A stretch of 64,000 bases of DNA from Callorhinus ursinus (GCF_003265705.1 NW_020312775.1:2154270-2218269); one strand, 5' to 3'. Shown: positions 1 through 10,840, counted from the first letter of the stretch. The notes: a model not told the origin generated them from the letters alone. Numbers and translations: made by a program.

Positions 1-2680
1 AAGACTTTGAATGAAACACTGGACCAAATGGACTTCACAGATATATTCACAACATTCCATCCCACATTCTTTTCTAGTGCCCATGAAACATTCTCCAGAA
101 TAGATCACATCCTAGGTCACAAATCAGGTCTCAACTGGTACCAAAAGATTGGGATCATTCCCTGCATATATTCAGACCACAATGCTTTGAAACTAGAACT
201 CAATCACAAGATGAAAGTCAGAAACAACTCAAATACATGGAGGCTAAAGAGCATTCTACTAAAGAATGAATGGGTCAACCAGGAAATTAAAGAATTAAAA
301 AAATTCATGGAAAAAAATGAAAATGAAAACACAACTGTTCACAATTTTTGGGACACAGCAGAGGTGGTACTAAGAGGGAAGTACATAACAATAAAAGCCT
401 TCTTATAAAACAAGAAAAGTCTCAAATACACAGCCTAAACTTACACCTAAAGGAGCTGGAGAGAGAACAGCAAATAAAGCCTAAACCCAGCAGGAGAAGA
501 GAAAAAATAAAGATCAGAGCAGAAATAGAAACCAAAAGAACAGTAGAACAGATCAACGAATCAAGAAGCTGGTTCTTTGAGAGAATTAACAAGATTGATA
601 AACCCCTGGCCAAACTTATCAAAAAGAAAAGAGAAATTAACCAAATCAACAAAATCATGAATGAAAGAAGAGAGATCACAACCTACACCAAAGAAATACA
701 AACAATTATAAGAACATATTATGAGCAACTATATGCCAGGATTAGATAATCTGGAAGAAATGGATGCATTCCTAGAGATGTATCAACTACCAAAACTGAA
801 CCAGGAATAAACAGAAAACCTGAACAGACCTATAACCACTAAGGGAATTGAAGCAATCATCAAAAATCTCCCAACAAACAAAAGCCCAGGGCCAGATGGC
901 TTCCCAGGGGAATTCCACCAAACATTTCAAGAAGAATTAATACCTATTCTTCTGAAACTGTTCCAAAAAATAAAAATGGAACAAAAACTTCCAAACTCGT
1001 TTTATGAGGCCACCATTACCTTGATCCCCAAACCANNNNNNNNNNTATAAAATCAATGCACAGAAATCAGTGGCATTCCTATACACCAACAACAAGACAG
1101 AAGAGAGACAAATCAAGGAGTCGATCCCATTCACAATTGCACCCAAAACCATAAGATACCTAGGAATAAATTTAACCAAAGAGGCAAAGGATCTGTACTC
1201 AGAAAAGTATAAAATACTCATGAAAGAAATTGAAGAAGACACAAAGAAATGGAAAAACGTTCCATGCTCATGGATTGGGAGAACCAACATTGTGAAGATG
1301 TCAATGCTACCTAGAGCAATCTACACATTGAATGCAATCCCCATCAAAATACCATCCACTTTTTTCAAAGAAATGGAACAAATAATCCTAAAATTTGTAT
1401 GGAACCAGAAGAGACCCCGAATAGCCAGAGGAATACTGAAAAAGAAAAGCAAAGCTGGCGGCATCACAATTCCGGACTTCCAGCTCTATTACAAAGCTGT
1501 CATCATCAAGACAGTATGGTACTGGCACAAAAACAGACATATAGATTAATGGAACAGAATCGAGAGCCCAGAAATGGACCCTCAACTCTATGGTCAACTT
1601 ATCTTTGACAAAGCAGGAAAGAATGTCCAATGGAAAAAAGACAGTCTCTTCAACAAATGGTGTTGGGAAAATTGGACAGCCACATGCAGAAGAATGAAAC
1701 TGGACCATTTCCTTACACCACACACAAAAATAGACTCCAAATGGTTGAAAGACCTAAACGTGAGACAGGAGTCCATCAAAATTCTAAAGGAGAACACAGG
1801 TAGCAACCTCTTCGACCTCAGCCGCAGCAACTTCTTCCTAGAAACATCACCAAAGGCACGGGAAGCCAGGGCATAAATGAACTATTGGGATTTCATCAAG
1901 ATAAAAAGCTTTGCACAGCAAAAGAAACAGTCCACAAAACCAAAAGACAACCGACAGAATGGGAGAAAATATTTGCAAATGACATATCAGATAAAGGGCT
2001 AGTATCCAAAATCTATAAAGAACTTATCAAACTCAACACCCAAAGAACAAATAATCCAATCAAGAAATGGGCAGAAGACATGAACAGACATTTTTCCAAA
2101 GAAGACATCCAAATGGCCAACAGGCACGTTAAAAAGTGCTCAACATCGCTCGGCATCAGGGAAATCCAAATCAAAACCTCAATGAGATACCACCTCACAC
2201 CAGTCAGAATGGCTAAAATTAACAAGTCAGGGAACGACAGATGTTGGCGGGGTTGTGGAGAAAGGGGAACCCTCCTACACTGTTGGTGGGAATGCAAGCT
2301 GGTGCAACCCCTCTGGAAAACAGTATGGAGGTTCCTCAAACAGTTGAAATTAGAGCTACCATTCGATCCAGGAATTGCACTACTGGGTATTTACCCCAAA
2401 GATACAAATGTAGGGACCCGAAGGGGTATGTGCACCCCAATGTTTATAGCAGCAATGTCCACAATAGCCAAACTGTGGAAAGAGCCATGATGTCCATCGA
2501 CAGATGAATGGATAAAGAAGAGGTGGTATATATACACAATGGAATATTATGCAGCCATCAAAAGGAATGAGATCTTGCCATTTGCAACGACGTGCATGGA
2601 ACTGGAGGGTGTTATGCTTAGTGAAATAAGTCAATCAGAGAAAGACATGTATCATATGACCTCAGTGATATGAGGAATTC
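1..2680 (+). pseudogene. L1-A ORF2 relic (endonuclease-RT-C-terminal domain)
   Basis: ORF2 encodes the nicking endonuclease and reverse transcriptase used for target-primed reverse transcription. The endonuclease end is visible at 7-408, including the SDHN motif (catalytic Asp/His) around residue 57 of that block. A frameshift near 348-405 moves the reading to 348-749. The RT N-terminal part reads to ITLIPKP just before 1036. After the N gap the sequence resumes at YKINAQKS, so the RT core with motifs A, B and the FADD motif C is missing. The C-terminal part (1070-2490 and beyond) keeps the CX3CX7HX4C knuckle ([19 protein letters not shown]). Stops near 1547, 1874 and 2488 break the frame. 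Not functional as read. Confidence 0.93.
1036..1045. other. Assembly gap (10 N)
   Basis: Ten N bases sit inside L1-A ORF2. Flanking residues correspond to positions about 225 codons apart in the other L1 ORF2 copies in this window (compare 41020-41640), so roughly 0.65-0.7 kb of RT sequence is not represented. The gap size is therefore probably nominal. Confidence 0.95.
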
Positions 2681-2689
2681 TTAATCTCA

Positions 2690-3128
2690 GCAACAAACTG
2701 AGGGTTGCTGGAGTGGTCGGGGGTGGGAGGGATGGGGTGGCTGGGTGATAGACATTGGGGAGGGTATGTGCTACGGTGAGCGCTGTGAATTGTGCAAGAC
2801 TGTTGAATCACAGATCTGTACTTCTGAAACAAATAACGCAACATATTTTAAGAAAAAAGAAAAAGAAGAAGATGGCAGGAGAGGAAGAGTGAAGGGGAGT
2901 AAGTCAGAGGGGGAGACGAACCATGAGAGATGATGGACTCTGAAAAACAAACTGAGGTTTCTAGAGGGGAGGAGGGTAGGGGGATGGGTTAGCCTGGTGA
3001 TGGGTATTACAGAGGGCACATTCTGCATGGACCACTGGGTGTTATGAACAAACAATGAATCATGGAACACTACACCAAAACAAATGATGTAATATATGGT
3101 GATTAACATAACAATAAAAAATTAAAAA
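2690..3128 (+). other. Doubled L1 3' UTR of L1-A
   Basis: Two related 3' UTR units lie in tandem. Unit 1 (about 2690-2860) reads 'aacaaactgagggttgctgg' then the G-rich block and ends in an A-rich tract (aagaaaaaagaaaaagaaga). Unit 2 (about 2925-3128) repeats the same plan: 'aaaaacaaactgaggtttct', the G-rich block, 'cactgggtgttatg', 'aatgaatcatgg', and ends AATAAAAAATT. A linker (2871-2925) joins them. L1-G ends after unit 1, while L1-E and L1-F consist of unit 2 only, so both ends have served as integration 3' termini. Confidence 0.8.
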
Positions 3129-3131
3129 AAA

Positions 3132-5451
3132 CCATATGATCATTTCAATAGATGCAGAAAAAGAAATCTGACAAAGTATAGTCATGATAAAAACTTTCAA
3201 CAAAGTGGGTTAAAGGGAATATACCTCAACATAATAAAGGCCATAAATAAAAAATCCACAGCTAACTTCATACTCAGTGGCAAAAAAATAAGCTTTCTAC
3301 TCTAAGATGAGGGACAAGACAAGGATGTTCACTCTCACCACTTTTATTCAACGTAGTACTGGAAGTCCTAGCCACAGCAATCAGACAAGAAAAAGGAACA
3401 AAAAGCAACCAAATTGGTAAGAAGTATAATTTCACTATTTGCAGATAACATGATACTCTATATAGAAAACCCTATAGCTTCCACTAAAAAATGACTAGAA
3501 CTGATAAATTCAGTAAAGTCACAGGATACAGAATACAGAATATGGATACAGATAAATATACAGAAATCTGTTACAGATTAAATATACAGAATAAATATAC
3601 AGAAATCTGTTGCATCTCTATACAGTAATAATGAGGCAGCAGAAAAAGAAATTAAGAAAACAATCCTACTTACAACAGCACCAAAAATAATAAAATACCT
3701 AAGAATAAATTTAACCAAGGAGGTTAAGTGCATTCTGAAAACTATAAATCATGATGCAAGAATTGAAAATGACACATACAAATGGGCAGATATTTCATGC
3801 TCATGGATTGTAAGAATGCATAGTGTTAAAATTTCCATACTACCGAAAGCAATCTACAGTTTAATGCAATTCCTGTCAAAATACCAACATCATTTTTCTC
3901 AAAACTAGAACAAATAATTCTAAAATTTGTATTGAGCCACAAAGACCCTGAATAGCCAAACCAATCTTGAGAAAGAAGAACAAAGCTGGAGTTATTGCAA
4001 TTCCAGATTTCAAGATATACTACAAATCTGTCGTAACCAAAACAGTATGTTACTGGTACAAAAATAGACACAAAGATCAATGTAACAGATTAGAGAGCTC
4101 AGAAATAAACCCATAATTATATGGTCAATTAATTTATGACAAAGGAGACAAGAATATACAATGGGAAAAAGTCTTTTCAACAAATGGTGTTGCTAAAACT
4201 GGACAGCCACATGGAAAATAATGAAACTGGACCACTTTGTTACACCATACACAAAAATAAACTCAAAATGGATTAAGACATAAATGTGAGACCTGAAACC
4301 ATAAAACCATAAAATTCTTAGAAGAAAACATAGGCAGTAATCTCTTTGATAAATGTAGAAACATTTTTCTAGATATGTCTCCTGACACAAGGAAACAAAA
4401 GCAAAATCAAACTACTGGGACTACACAAAGATAAAAAGCTTTTTGCACAGTGAAGGAAACCATGAACAAAACTAAAGGACAACCCACTGAATGGGAGAAG
4501 ATACTTGCAAATGATATATCTGATAAGGGGTTAGTAACTAAAATGTATAAAGAACTTATACAACTTAACACCAGGGAAAACAAGTAATCCAATTAGAAAT
4601 GGGCAGAAAACATGAATGGATTTTTTCCAAAGAAGACATACAGATGGCCAACAGACACATGAAAATATGCTCAACATCACTCATCATCAGGGAAATGCAA
4701 TTCAAAACCACAATGAGTTATCACCTCACACTTGTCAGAATGGTAAAAATAAAAAAGATAAGAAATAACACATGTTGGAGAAAATATTTAGAAAAAAGAA
4801 CTATCATGACCTGTTGGTGGAAATCCAAGCTGGTGTAGCCACTGTAGAAAACAGTATGGAGGTTCCTCCAAAAATTAAAGATAGAATTAACATATGATCC
4901 AGTAATTCCACTACTGGATATTTACCAAAGAATTCAAAAACACTGATTCAAAAAGATATATGTAACTCTATGTTTATTTCAGTGTTATTTACAATAGCCA
5001 AGATATGGAAGCAACCCATGTGTCCACTGATATATGAACAATTAAAGAAGTGATATATATATCAATGGAATATTAGTCCTAAAAAGAATTAAATCTTGCT
5101 ATTTGCAACAGTATGGATGGATCTAGAGGGTATAATGCTAAGTGCGATAAGTCAGTCAGAGGAAGACAAATACCATATGATTTCACTCATATATGGAATT
5201 TAAAAAAAACAAATAAATAAACAAAGAGACAAGAAAAAAAAAACCCAGACTTTTAAATATAGAGAATGAACTTGTTGTTGCCAGAGGGGAGGTGGGTAAG
5301 GGAATGGGTGAAACAGAAGGGATTAAGAGTACACTTAAACTGATGAGCACTGAGTAATGTATAAAATTGTTGAAACATTATATTGTACACCTGAAACTAA
5401 TGTAACACTGTATGTTAATTATACCTGAATAAAAATTTAAATTAAAAAATA
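3132..5451 (+). mobile_element. L1-B: older LINE-1, visible from mid RT to 3' end
   Basis: A more diverged L1 on the same strand. It begins in the RT motif A region (reads like MIISIDAEK), passes the RT motif C at about 3437, where the FADD motif reads FADN, and continues to the cysteine-rich C-terminus (4750-4840) and a 3' UTR ending in A-rich sequence by 5451. Reading frames are broken throughout. A local duplication near 3540-3610 repeats the 'aaatatacagaaatctgtt' segment. Its 5' half is not in the window, consistent with being split by L1-A. Confidence 0.88.
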
Positions 5452-5870
5452 ACTGGCCTACAATCTTTAAAATTACAAAGGTCATGAAAGTAAAGTTTCA
5501 GAAACTGTTCCAGTGAAGGAAATTAAAGTGATATGAAAACCAAATGCAGTGCACAATTGTGAACTGGATCCTTTTGCTATGAAGGATATTGTTGAGACGA
5601 CTGGGATATTTGATTTGGGATCTGAAAAATAGATGTTTGTGATGTAGAAACATTAATTTACAGATTTTGATGGTTGTATTGTAGTTATATAGGAGAATGC
5701 CCTTTATGGCAGAAAATAGAAAATAAAATATTCAGCGTTGATGAGATATCATGTTGGCAACTTACTCTCCAGTGGTTTAGGAGGAAAAATTTGTTTGGCC
5801 TATATCTCCATACTTGCAAATTTTCTATAAGTTTGGCATTATATGTGCATGTATGTTTATAAAGTGAAAG
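5452..5870. other. Unassigned intergenic sequence
   Basis: AT-rich sequence after L1-B. A 62-codon open frame near 5674-5862 has no recognisable motif and looks like chance. No repeat family was recognised. Confidence 0.5.
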
Positions 5871-6035
5871 TATCATAGTGGTAGTGGATGAGAAAATGAG
5901 CTTTGAAAATCAGACCTAGGTCTGATTTTTGGCTTTTATCACTTAGTTGTGTGACACTGAACCAATTATTTAACTTCCCTGAATCTGAGTTTTCCTATTT
6001 GAAGTAGAAGATAATTACAGTTACATTTCACTGGA
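5871..6035 (+). repeat. MIR SINE
   Basis: The order 'tagtgg', 'gagctttgaaaatcagacc', 'cacttagttgtgtgac' (MIR core), 'cttccctgaatctgagtttt' and 'gaagtagaagataattaca' matches the MIR tRNA-related head and core. It is heavily diverged. Two palindromes lie in or next to it (separate entries). Confidence 0.8.
5906..5929. repeat. Perfect 24-bp palindrome
   Basis: Twelve bases AAAATCAGACCT are followed immediately by their exact reverse complement AGGTCTGATTTT, with no spacer. It lies in the tRNA-like head of the MIR copy. The consensus MIR is not palindromic here, so mutation or a templated repair event created the symmetry. Any function is unknown. Confidence 0.95.
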
Positions 6036-6052
6036 CTTCCAGTGAAATGTAA
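6021..6052. repeat. Perfect 15-bp inverted repeat with 2-bp spacer
   Basis: Arm TTACATTTCACTGGA, spacer CT, arm TCCAGTGAAATGTAA. As DNA it could extrude a cruciform; as RNA it would form a short hairpin. A 10-bp palindrome (AAGTGCACTT) follows at 6051-6060. No terminator role is implied in a mammalian context. Confidence 0.95.
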
Positions 6053-6060
6053 GTGCACTT

Positions 6061-7104
6061 CCATCTACATGAGAGATGAGATCATGGTCATCATCATCAT
6101 TTTTCCTATTACTGAGAATTTGCTCTATGCATTGAATTTAGTGGAGTACTTTTCAAACTCTGATGAAAGATATTTTTGAAAGTTTAATTCATCATTGACT
6201 AATACTTTTAGAAAATACAATAACAAGAATTACTCAAAATAAATACAAAGTACAAGACTACATTTTCACTAGTCAACAAACATGAAATTACATTTTAGTA
6301 TATGTGAGAACAGATGTTATAAGAAAAAGAAATTAATTATAAAACCTATATATGATGCATTGAAAGTGTAAGTATGGGCAAGTAATGATTACTTGAGTAA
6401 AATAGTGATTCCCCATATTAGATGCCTATATGCACACTTTGAAAGATACTGTGTATATCAACATCTAAAGTTTATAATGTGACAAAGGAGCTTGCTTATG
6501 GTTAAGTAATTTACAGGATCTAGGCGGTATTGATGACAATGCTACTTGCAAAGAATACTGCATATGTGATTCTTTCATGTTTTGTTTTAATAACAGAGTA
6601 GAGAAATGCTTCTCATATAAGTATATTGACAGGAGTAAAAGAGATTTTAAAGCAATTTCAGCAAGGTCAAGTTATTCATTTTAACTTTTACTCAAGATGA
6701 AATGAATGATGTCATTTCAAAATTTATTTTTAAGGTTTCACTGATAACCAGTTCCAAAATTTTAACCTGTAAAACTGTAGTAGAATTGTCTTTCAAAGAA
6801 GGAAATGGATTTCATATTTTAGTATGTGTTTTAGTTGATAAACTGATCTAAAAATATCACATGTTGTTATATCGTCCTATTGAGCATGACTACAACACAG
6901 CTTGCATCAAAGCAACTCATGACATTAGTTCAACAACACCTGAGCTAGTCAATACCTATTCAATGAAACAAGCACTTTCTAGGATGTTGTGACAATGTCA
7001 GTGTGGTTATAGTTTGTAAACTGTTTCTATACTTATCTCATCATGGACTGGTAACAAAAAATTCATTACCAGCACTGGTTCAAAGACTACATTTTGAGCA
7101 CTGG
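6061..7104. other. Unassigned intergenic sequence
   Basis: AT-rich sequence with no coding block and no repeat that I can name. The stretch 7000-7100 (pairs of 'cactgg'/'gcactggttcaaagac') may be an old DNA-transposon relic, but this is not secure. Confidence 0.4.
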
Positions 7105-7109
7105 CTTAG

Positions 7110-7207
7110 TGCTTTGGATGGATTAACTTAAGAAATAATGTATATAAAGCACTCAGCACAGTGAGAGGTACCAAGTATGTACTTCAATAAATATAGCTAT
7201 TATTCAC
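7110..7207 (+). repeat. MIR SINE 3' part
   Basis: 'ataaagcactcagcacagtg' followed by 'tacttcaataaatatagcta' matches the MIR 3' section (AAGCGCTTAGAACAGTG ... CTCAATAAATG). Only the 3' portion is evident. Confidence 0.7.
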
Positions 7208-7228
7208 ATCAATATTATTATTTTTTTT

Positions 7229-7332
7229 AAATATGGAATGCTTCACAAATTTGCATGTCATCCTTATTCAGGGGCCATGATAATCTTCTCTGTATTATTC
7301 CAATTTTAGTATATGTACTGCTGAATGAGCAC
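7229..7332 (-). pseudogene. U6 snRNA retropseudogene
   Basis: Read on the minus strand the sequence runs from GTGCTCATTCAGCAG at 7332 through 'acatatactaaaattggaat', the ACAGAGA box, 'catggcccctg' and 'caaggatgac'-like sequence (here 'aataaggatgac') to 'gcattccatattt'. That is U6 along about 104 of the usual 107 nt. The catalytic AGC triad reads ATC and there is a deletion near the 5' stem, so it is not a functional U6. A T-run on the plus strand at 7221-7228 is the A-tail. A 9-bp direct repeat AATATTATT (7211-7219 and 7340-7348) flanks it, which fits L1-mediated retroposition. No upstream PSE/TATA arrangement was seen. Confidence 0.93.
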
Positions 7333-7349
7333 TCATGTTAATATTATTT

Positions 7350-9419
7350 AAAATACTGTCCACTGAACCTCAAAGGCTTTTCTCACTGGGAAAAGCAGTT
7401 TTCATTAATTAAGATGTACACAGCTTCACGTTCAAGTACTGCCCATAGACCACACAAAGAGGACATGTCCACTCTACCATCCACTCAAAAGCAGATTCTG
7501 TCCATTCAAAAACATAAGTAAAAGCTCGCTTCATTAGGAACACTTGTCTGGCCATATAGTCTTTACCTAGTTTTGGTGCTGACTCCTTTCAGGAACTATC
7601 CATGCATGCCCTATGACAAATCATTATGATGTTAACTAAAGCACCAGCAAAGAGGAACACAAAGTTTAAGTATTCTATTGAAGATACTGACTACTGAGTC
7701 TCTTTATTTCCAGGAAACATGCCAAACTTCATCTAAGTCAGGGAGTTCTTGAGACACACCTTCATATTTTCTCCCCTTACTGGAGATATTTGAACCCAGG
7801 TGTTAAATCTTATGGAATTACAAAATTGATTCAGTTCACTCTCCAGATAGCATATTGGGCAAGTGTGCTTCATTCTAGATCATTAGCCAGGATTTTGAGG
7901 ACCTCTGGCAAGTGCTTCTCCCCTTCTCTTTGCCATGTTTATACTCAGTAGGTGGCCTTAATAAATCAGATCACCTTACTGGTCATGGAACAAATGCTGT
8001 CTACTGTATATTCTACCTTGCTTATGAGCCACCAAATTTGGTGTTCTAATTTTCAAAATAGTTTAGGCTAGGTAGAATAACTTAGTAGTGAAAGATAGCA
8101 CAACAGAAATATATTAGTAACCAGTATACCAATAGAGAATTTCTTGGGTAAGAAATTCCTAAAGGGATCTAAACTCTTGCTGTAATACTAAAAAATGACT
8201 GTAAGCTGCATTTATGGCCCTAAGACAGCCAGAGCATATATATTCTTCTTTAATCTGCTATGTTTATTATTATTTTTGAGGAGTTTTTTATGGCATTTTT
8301 CTGTTACTGTCTGGAATATACATGCACATTTTTTATATTCAAGTGCACTTTTTTGTGGTTCAGTTATTTTAATTATGCATTTTATTTTAAGTACATTGTT
8401 TTATCATGGTTCTTATTAATTATTCTATTATCACTCTGCTCCTGTGTTTATGTTTACGGCACAGCAGCCTTGAAACAGAGTAAGATAGACCCAGCCTCCC
8501 AACCAAAGAAGGCACAGCTTCATAGTCAGCTCATTGAAACTTGTCTGAAAAACAACCAGAATGGGTGAAAAATGGAGGGTGGCATTAGCCTCCCTTATTG
8601 CTGTTTCCCGATTAACTTAAACGATCTACTGAGCCCTGATTCCAATAAGATATTTTTTAATAGTAAATGCCACAGATACATTTTGTTGTGGAAATAAAAG
8701 ATGACTCCAAGCAATTCATAGTGCAATTTTGACTTCTGTAAAACGATTAGAAAATGACCATCCTCAGATTTGGGAGAACTTTTTTTTTTATATATATATA
8801 CAGCTAGGAATAATTTCAGTCTTTTCCAAAATTTTTGGTAAAAATAACTGTAGAGGTAAGATAAACTTCTAGAATTCTAAAAAAAAAAATCAACTGAAAT
8901 TTGGTAGGACTTGATAAATAGCATCTTTCTATTTTCTTATATTTAAAGAGTATCTTCTGGGTAATACTGAAGAAAAATGAGTTAACTTGGACTTCTTTGA
9001 ACTTAATTGAAAAGCACAGTTTTCAGATGAGCACTGAGTAGCACTGGTTTAGTGAGAACAAGAGAAGTCTACTGCCTTATAATTGAATGATGGTCTTTCC
9101 CCAATTTATATCTTGATGTGTCCAAAATATATAAAATTATGGCTTAATTAATAATCATGATGGCTTAACTATACTCTATTCAGAAGAGATTCTATCTATA
9201 TATATGCATTTCATAAATATTCTTACAAAATACTATTACTATGTATCACTTCTTGAAAAATGCAATAGTTTTTGTGGTCTGTTAAGTGTAGTTTCCAGTT
9301 TTCAATACATTAAGCTTATGAAGTAAATATTCTTGCACACAATGTATATATGTGAACAATTAATATATAAGCCCCTGAAATGTAGGTTATGTGATTAAAT
9401 AGTCCTTAGAGAGTTCTTC
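7350..9419. other. Unassigned intergenic sequence
   Basis: About 2 kb of AT-rich sequence without a gene I can support. A 74-codon and an overlapping 102-codon open frame (8195-8568) are hydrophobic only because the DNA is T-rich, and have no motif. Short A/T and TA runs occur near 8790 and 8880. Confidence 0.5.
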
Positions 9420-9670
9420 ACTACTCATTCAAAGTGAGTCCCATTCCTTCCTGCCATCCTTTATATAGATCCTTTGTTTATTTCATGGCACTTATAATCA
9501 ATAATTTTATTTATTTTCTATTTACTTGATTCGTCCTTCCTCTTCCCTCTACCAGAATGTAAGCTTCATGAGGCAGGACCTGTGCTAGATGTGTTCACTA
9601 TTACTTTCTTATACTTGAAACATAGTCTGGCACATAGTTGAAGCCTAATAAATTTCAACGGAACAAATGA
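9420..9670 (+). repeat. L2 LINE 3' end
   Basis: 'cctttgtttatttcatggca', 'agaatgtaagcttcatgagg', 'caggacctgtgctagatgtg' and 'agtctggcacatagttgaag' then 'cctaataaatttcaac' follow the L2 3' end in order (GTAAGCTCCATGAGGGCAGG ... CCTGGCACATAGTAGG ... CTCAATAAAT). Confidence 0.85.
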
Positions 9671-9755
9671 AGATTATTATAATTCCTTATAATAACAATT
9701 ACACTCAGCACAATAGTAGGTATTCAGCAAATGTTTGTTGATTATTAGACTTTTA

Positions 9756-9947
9756 TTTTTTTTAAGATTTTATTTATTTATTTGACAGAGAGAGAGCACA
9801 AGTAGGCAGAGAGGCAGGCAGAGGGAGAGGGAGAAGCAGGCTCTCCGCTGAGTAAGGAGCCTGATGCGGGGCTCGATTCCAGGACCCTGGGATCATGACC
9901 TGAGCCGAAGGCAGCCGTTTAACCGACTGAGCCACCCAGGCGCCCCA
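9756..9947 (-). mobile_element. CAN-SINE (tRNA-Lys-derived)
   Basis: On the minus strand it starts GGGGCGCCTGGGTGGCTCAG at 9946 and ends in a CT-rich tract and an A-rich tail. The internal promoter-like A and B box regions are visible but this is a retroposon, not a tRNA gene. A 15-bp direct repeat ATTATTAGACTTTTA (9741-9755 and 9948-9962) is intact, so the insertion is comparatively recent. Confidence 0.97.
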
Positions 9948-10367
9948 ATTATTAGACTTTTAGATATGACGTAAGTAGGTTAGAGCTATCTCCTCTGTGC
10001 AGTGATGTTAATACTAAACTTGCTAGTCAGGATGATGCAACATTTTATTTCCTATCATTGTCTAAACAAAGGCTGAATCTCTTTCTCCAGAGTGCCAGCT
10101 CTAATAGTGTACACTCACTGTTTCACTGAGTCCCTGAAACATATGTAGCCCATTTTTCCATTTGTTTTATCAACATGTAATATTCAGTAGTGCCAAGTAC
10201 CATATGTGACCAGTAAATCAATGCTGCTAATGGAAATAGTGCAAAATGAGCTGGAAGGGAGCAAGAAACAAGGGAATGAAAAAGAGAGAAATACAATAAT
10301 CAAGAGTCTATATAGTAAAGAAGAATGAAGTAGATAAAAAAGTATTTACGTGGTCTCTCTGTGTTAA

Positions 10368-10555
10368 AGTGGGAAGGACTCTGGTTTGGAAATCAGATGA
10401 TCTTGGTTTGAATCCTAGCTCTGATACATATTAGTTGTGTGACCCTAAGCAAATGACATAATCTCTTGGATCATGTTTCTGCCACTTTAAAAAGGGGCTA
10501 GTAATAGCCTTGTGGACTACAGTGAGTATTAAATGAGATCATATATATTCAATTT
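10368..10555 (+). repeat. MIR SINE
   Basis: 'gactctggtttggaaatcag', 'ttgaatcctagctctgatac', 'ttagttgtgtgaccctaagc' and 'agtattaaatgagatcatat' follow the MIR consensus in order from head to core to 3' part. Confidence 0.88.
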
Positions 10556-10647
10556 CCTGGACAGTTATGTTTTATATTAATCATGAGATTTAATTTCAGA
10601 TAATTTTTAAATTTATTTTTATTATTGTACATTAGGCATTATCAATT

Positions 10648-10800
10648 ACTTTGGTAAGTTATTTAATATTTGTAGGTCTCTTTCCTCATCTGAAAAATGG
10701 GCATAATTGTATCTACTTAATTGGATCATTGGGAAAATTGCCTTGTAACATTATCTTGAATGGTTCCTCAATACATAGTAGGTTATGAATATATTGAAAA
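10648..10800 (+). repeat. MIR SINE, second copy
   Basis: 'taagttatttaatatttgta', 'tttcctcatctgaaaaatgg' and 'ctcaatacatagtaggttat' match the MIR core and 3' part. The tRNA-like head is missing. It lies about 90 bp after the previous MIR. Confidence 0.8.
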
Positions 10801-10838
10801 TATGGTGTTGTAGCTAGTGATAAACCTCATTTCTGTAA

Positions 10839-10840
<2 letters not shown>

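Larger units (their letters stand above)
1..3128 (+). mobile_element. L1-A: LINE-1, 5' part outside window
   Basis: LINE-1 retrotransposon copy entering from the left edge inside the ORF2 endonuclease domain and running through the reverse transcriptase, the cysteine-rich C-terminus, a long 3' UTR and an A-rich tail after AATAAAAAATT near 3113. It is one of the better preserved L1s here: ORF2 is readable in long blocks with only a few stops and frameshifts. Its 3' UTR is doubled (see separate entry). L1-B starts mid-RT directly after its tail, so A probably inserted into B; the left junction needed to prove this lies outside the window. Confidence 0.95.

Noticed and set aside
1885..2490. 201-codon open frame as a host gene
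   Set aside because: It is the C-terminal part of L1-A ORF2, with the cysteine-rich knuckle and L1 context on both sides.
6021..6052. Rho-independent terminator
   Set aside because: The context is mammalian and there is no T-run after the hairpin, so a bacterial-type terminator makes no sense.
7000..7100. hAT-type DNA transposon end
   Set aside because: A 'cactgg'-like symmetry is present but no second terminal repeat or target duplication could be found.
8195..8568. Two hydrophobic open frames as a small membrane protein
   Set aside because: Hydrophobicity follows from T-rich DNA. There is no signal peptide pattern beyond that, no splice or conservation evidence, and two overlapping frames look equally good.
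9900..9947. tRNA gene from A/B-box-like sequence
   Set aside because: This is the tRNA-derived head of a CAN-SINE with target repeats and an A-tail. The same applies to all other SINE copies.
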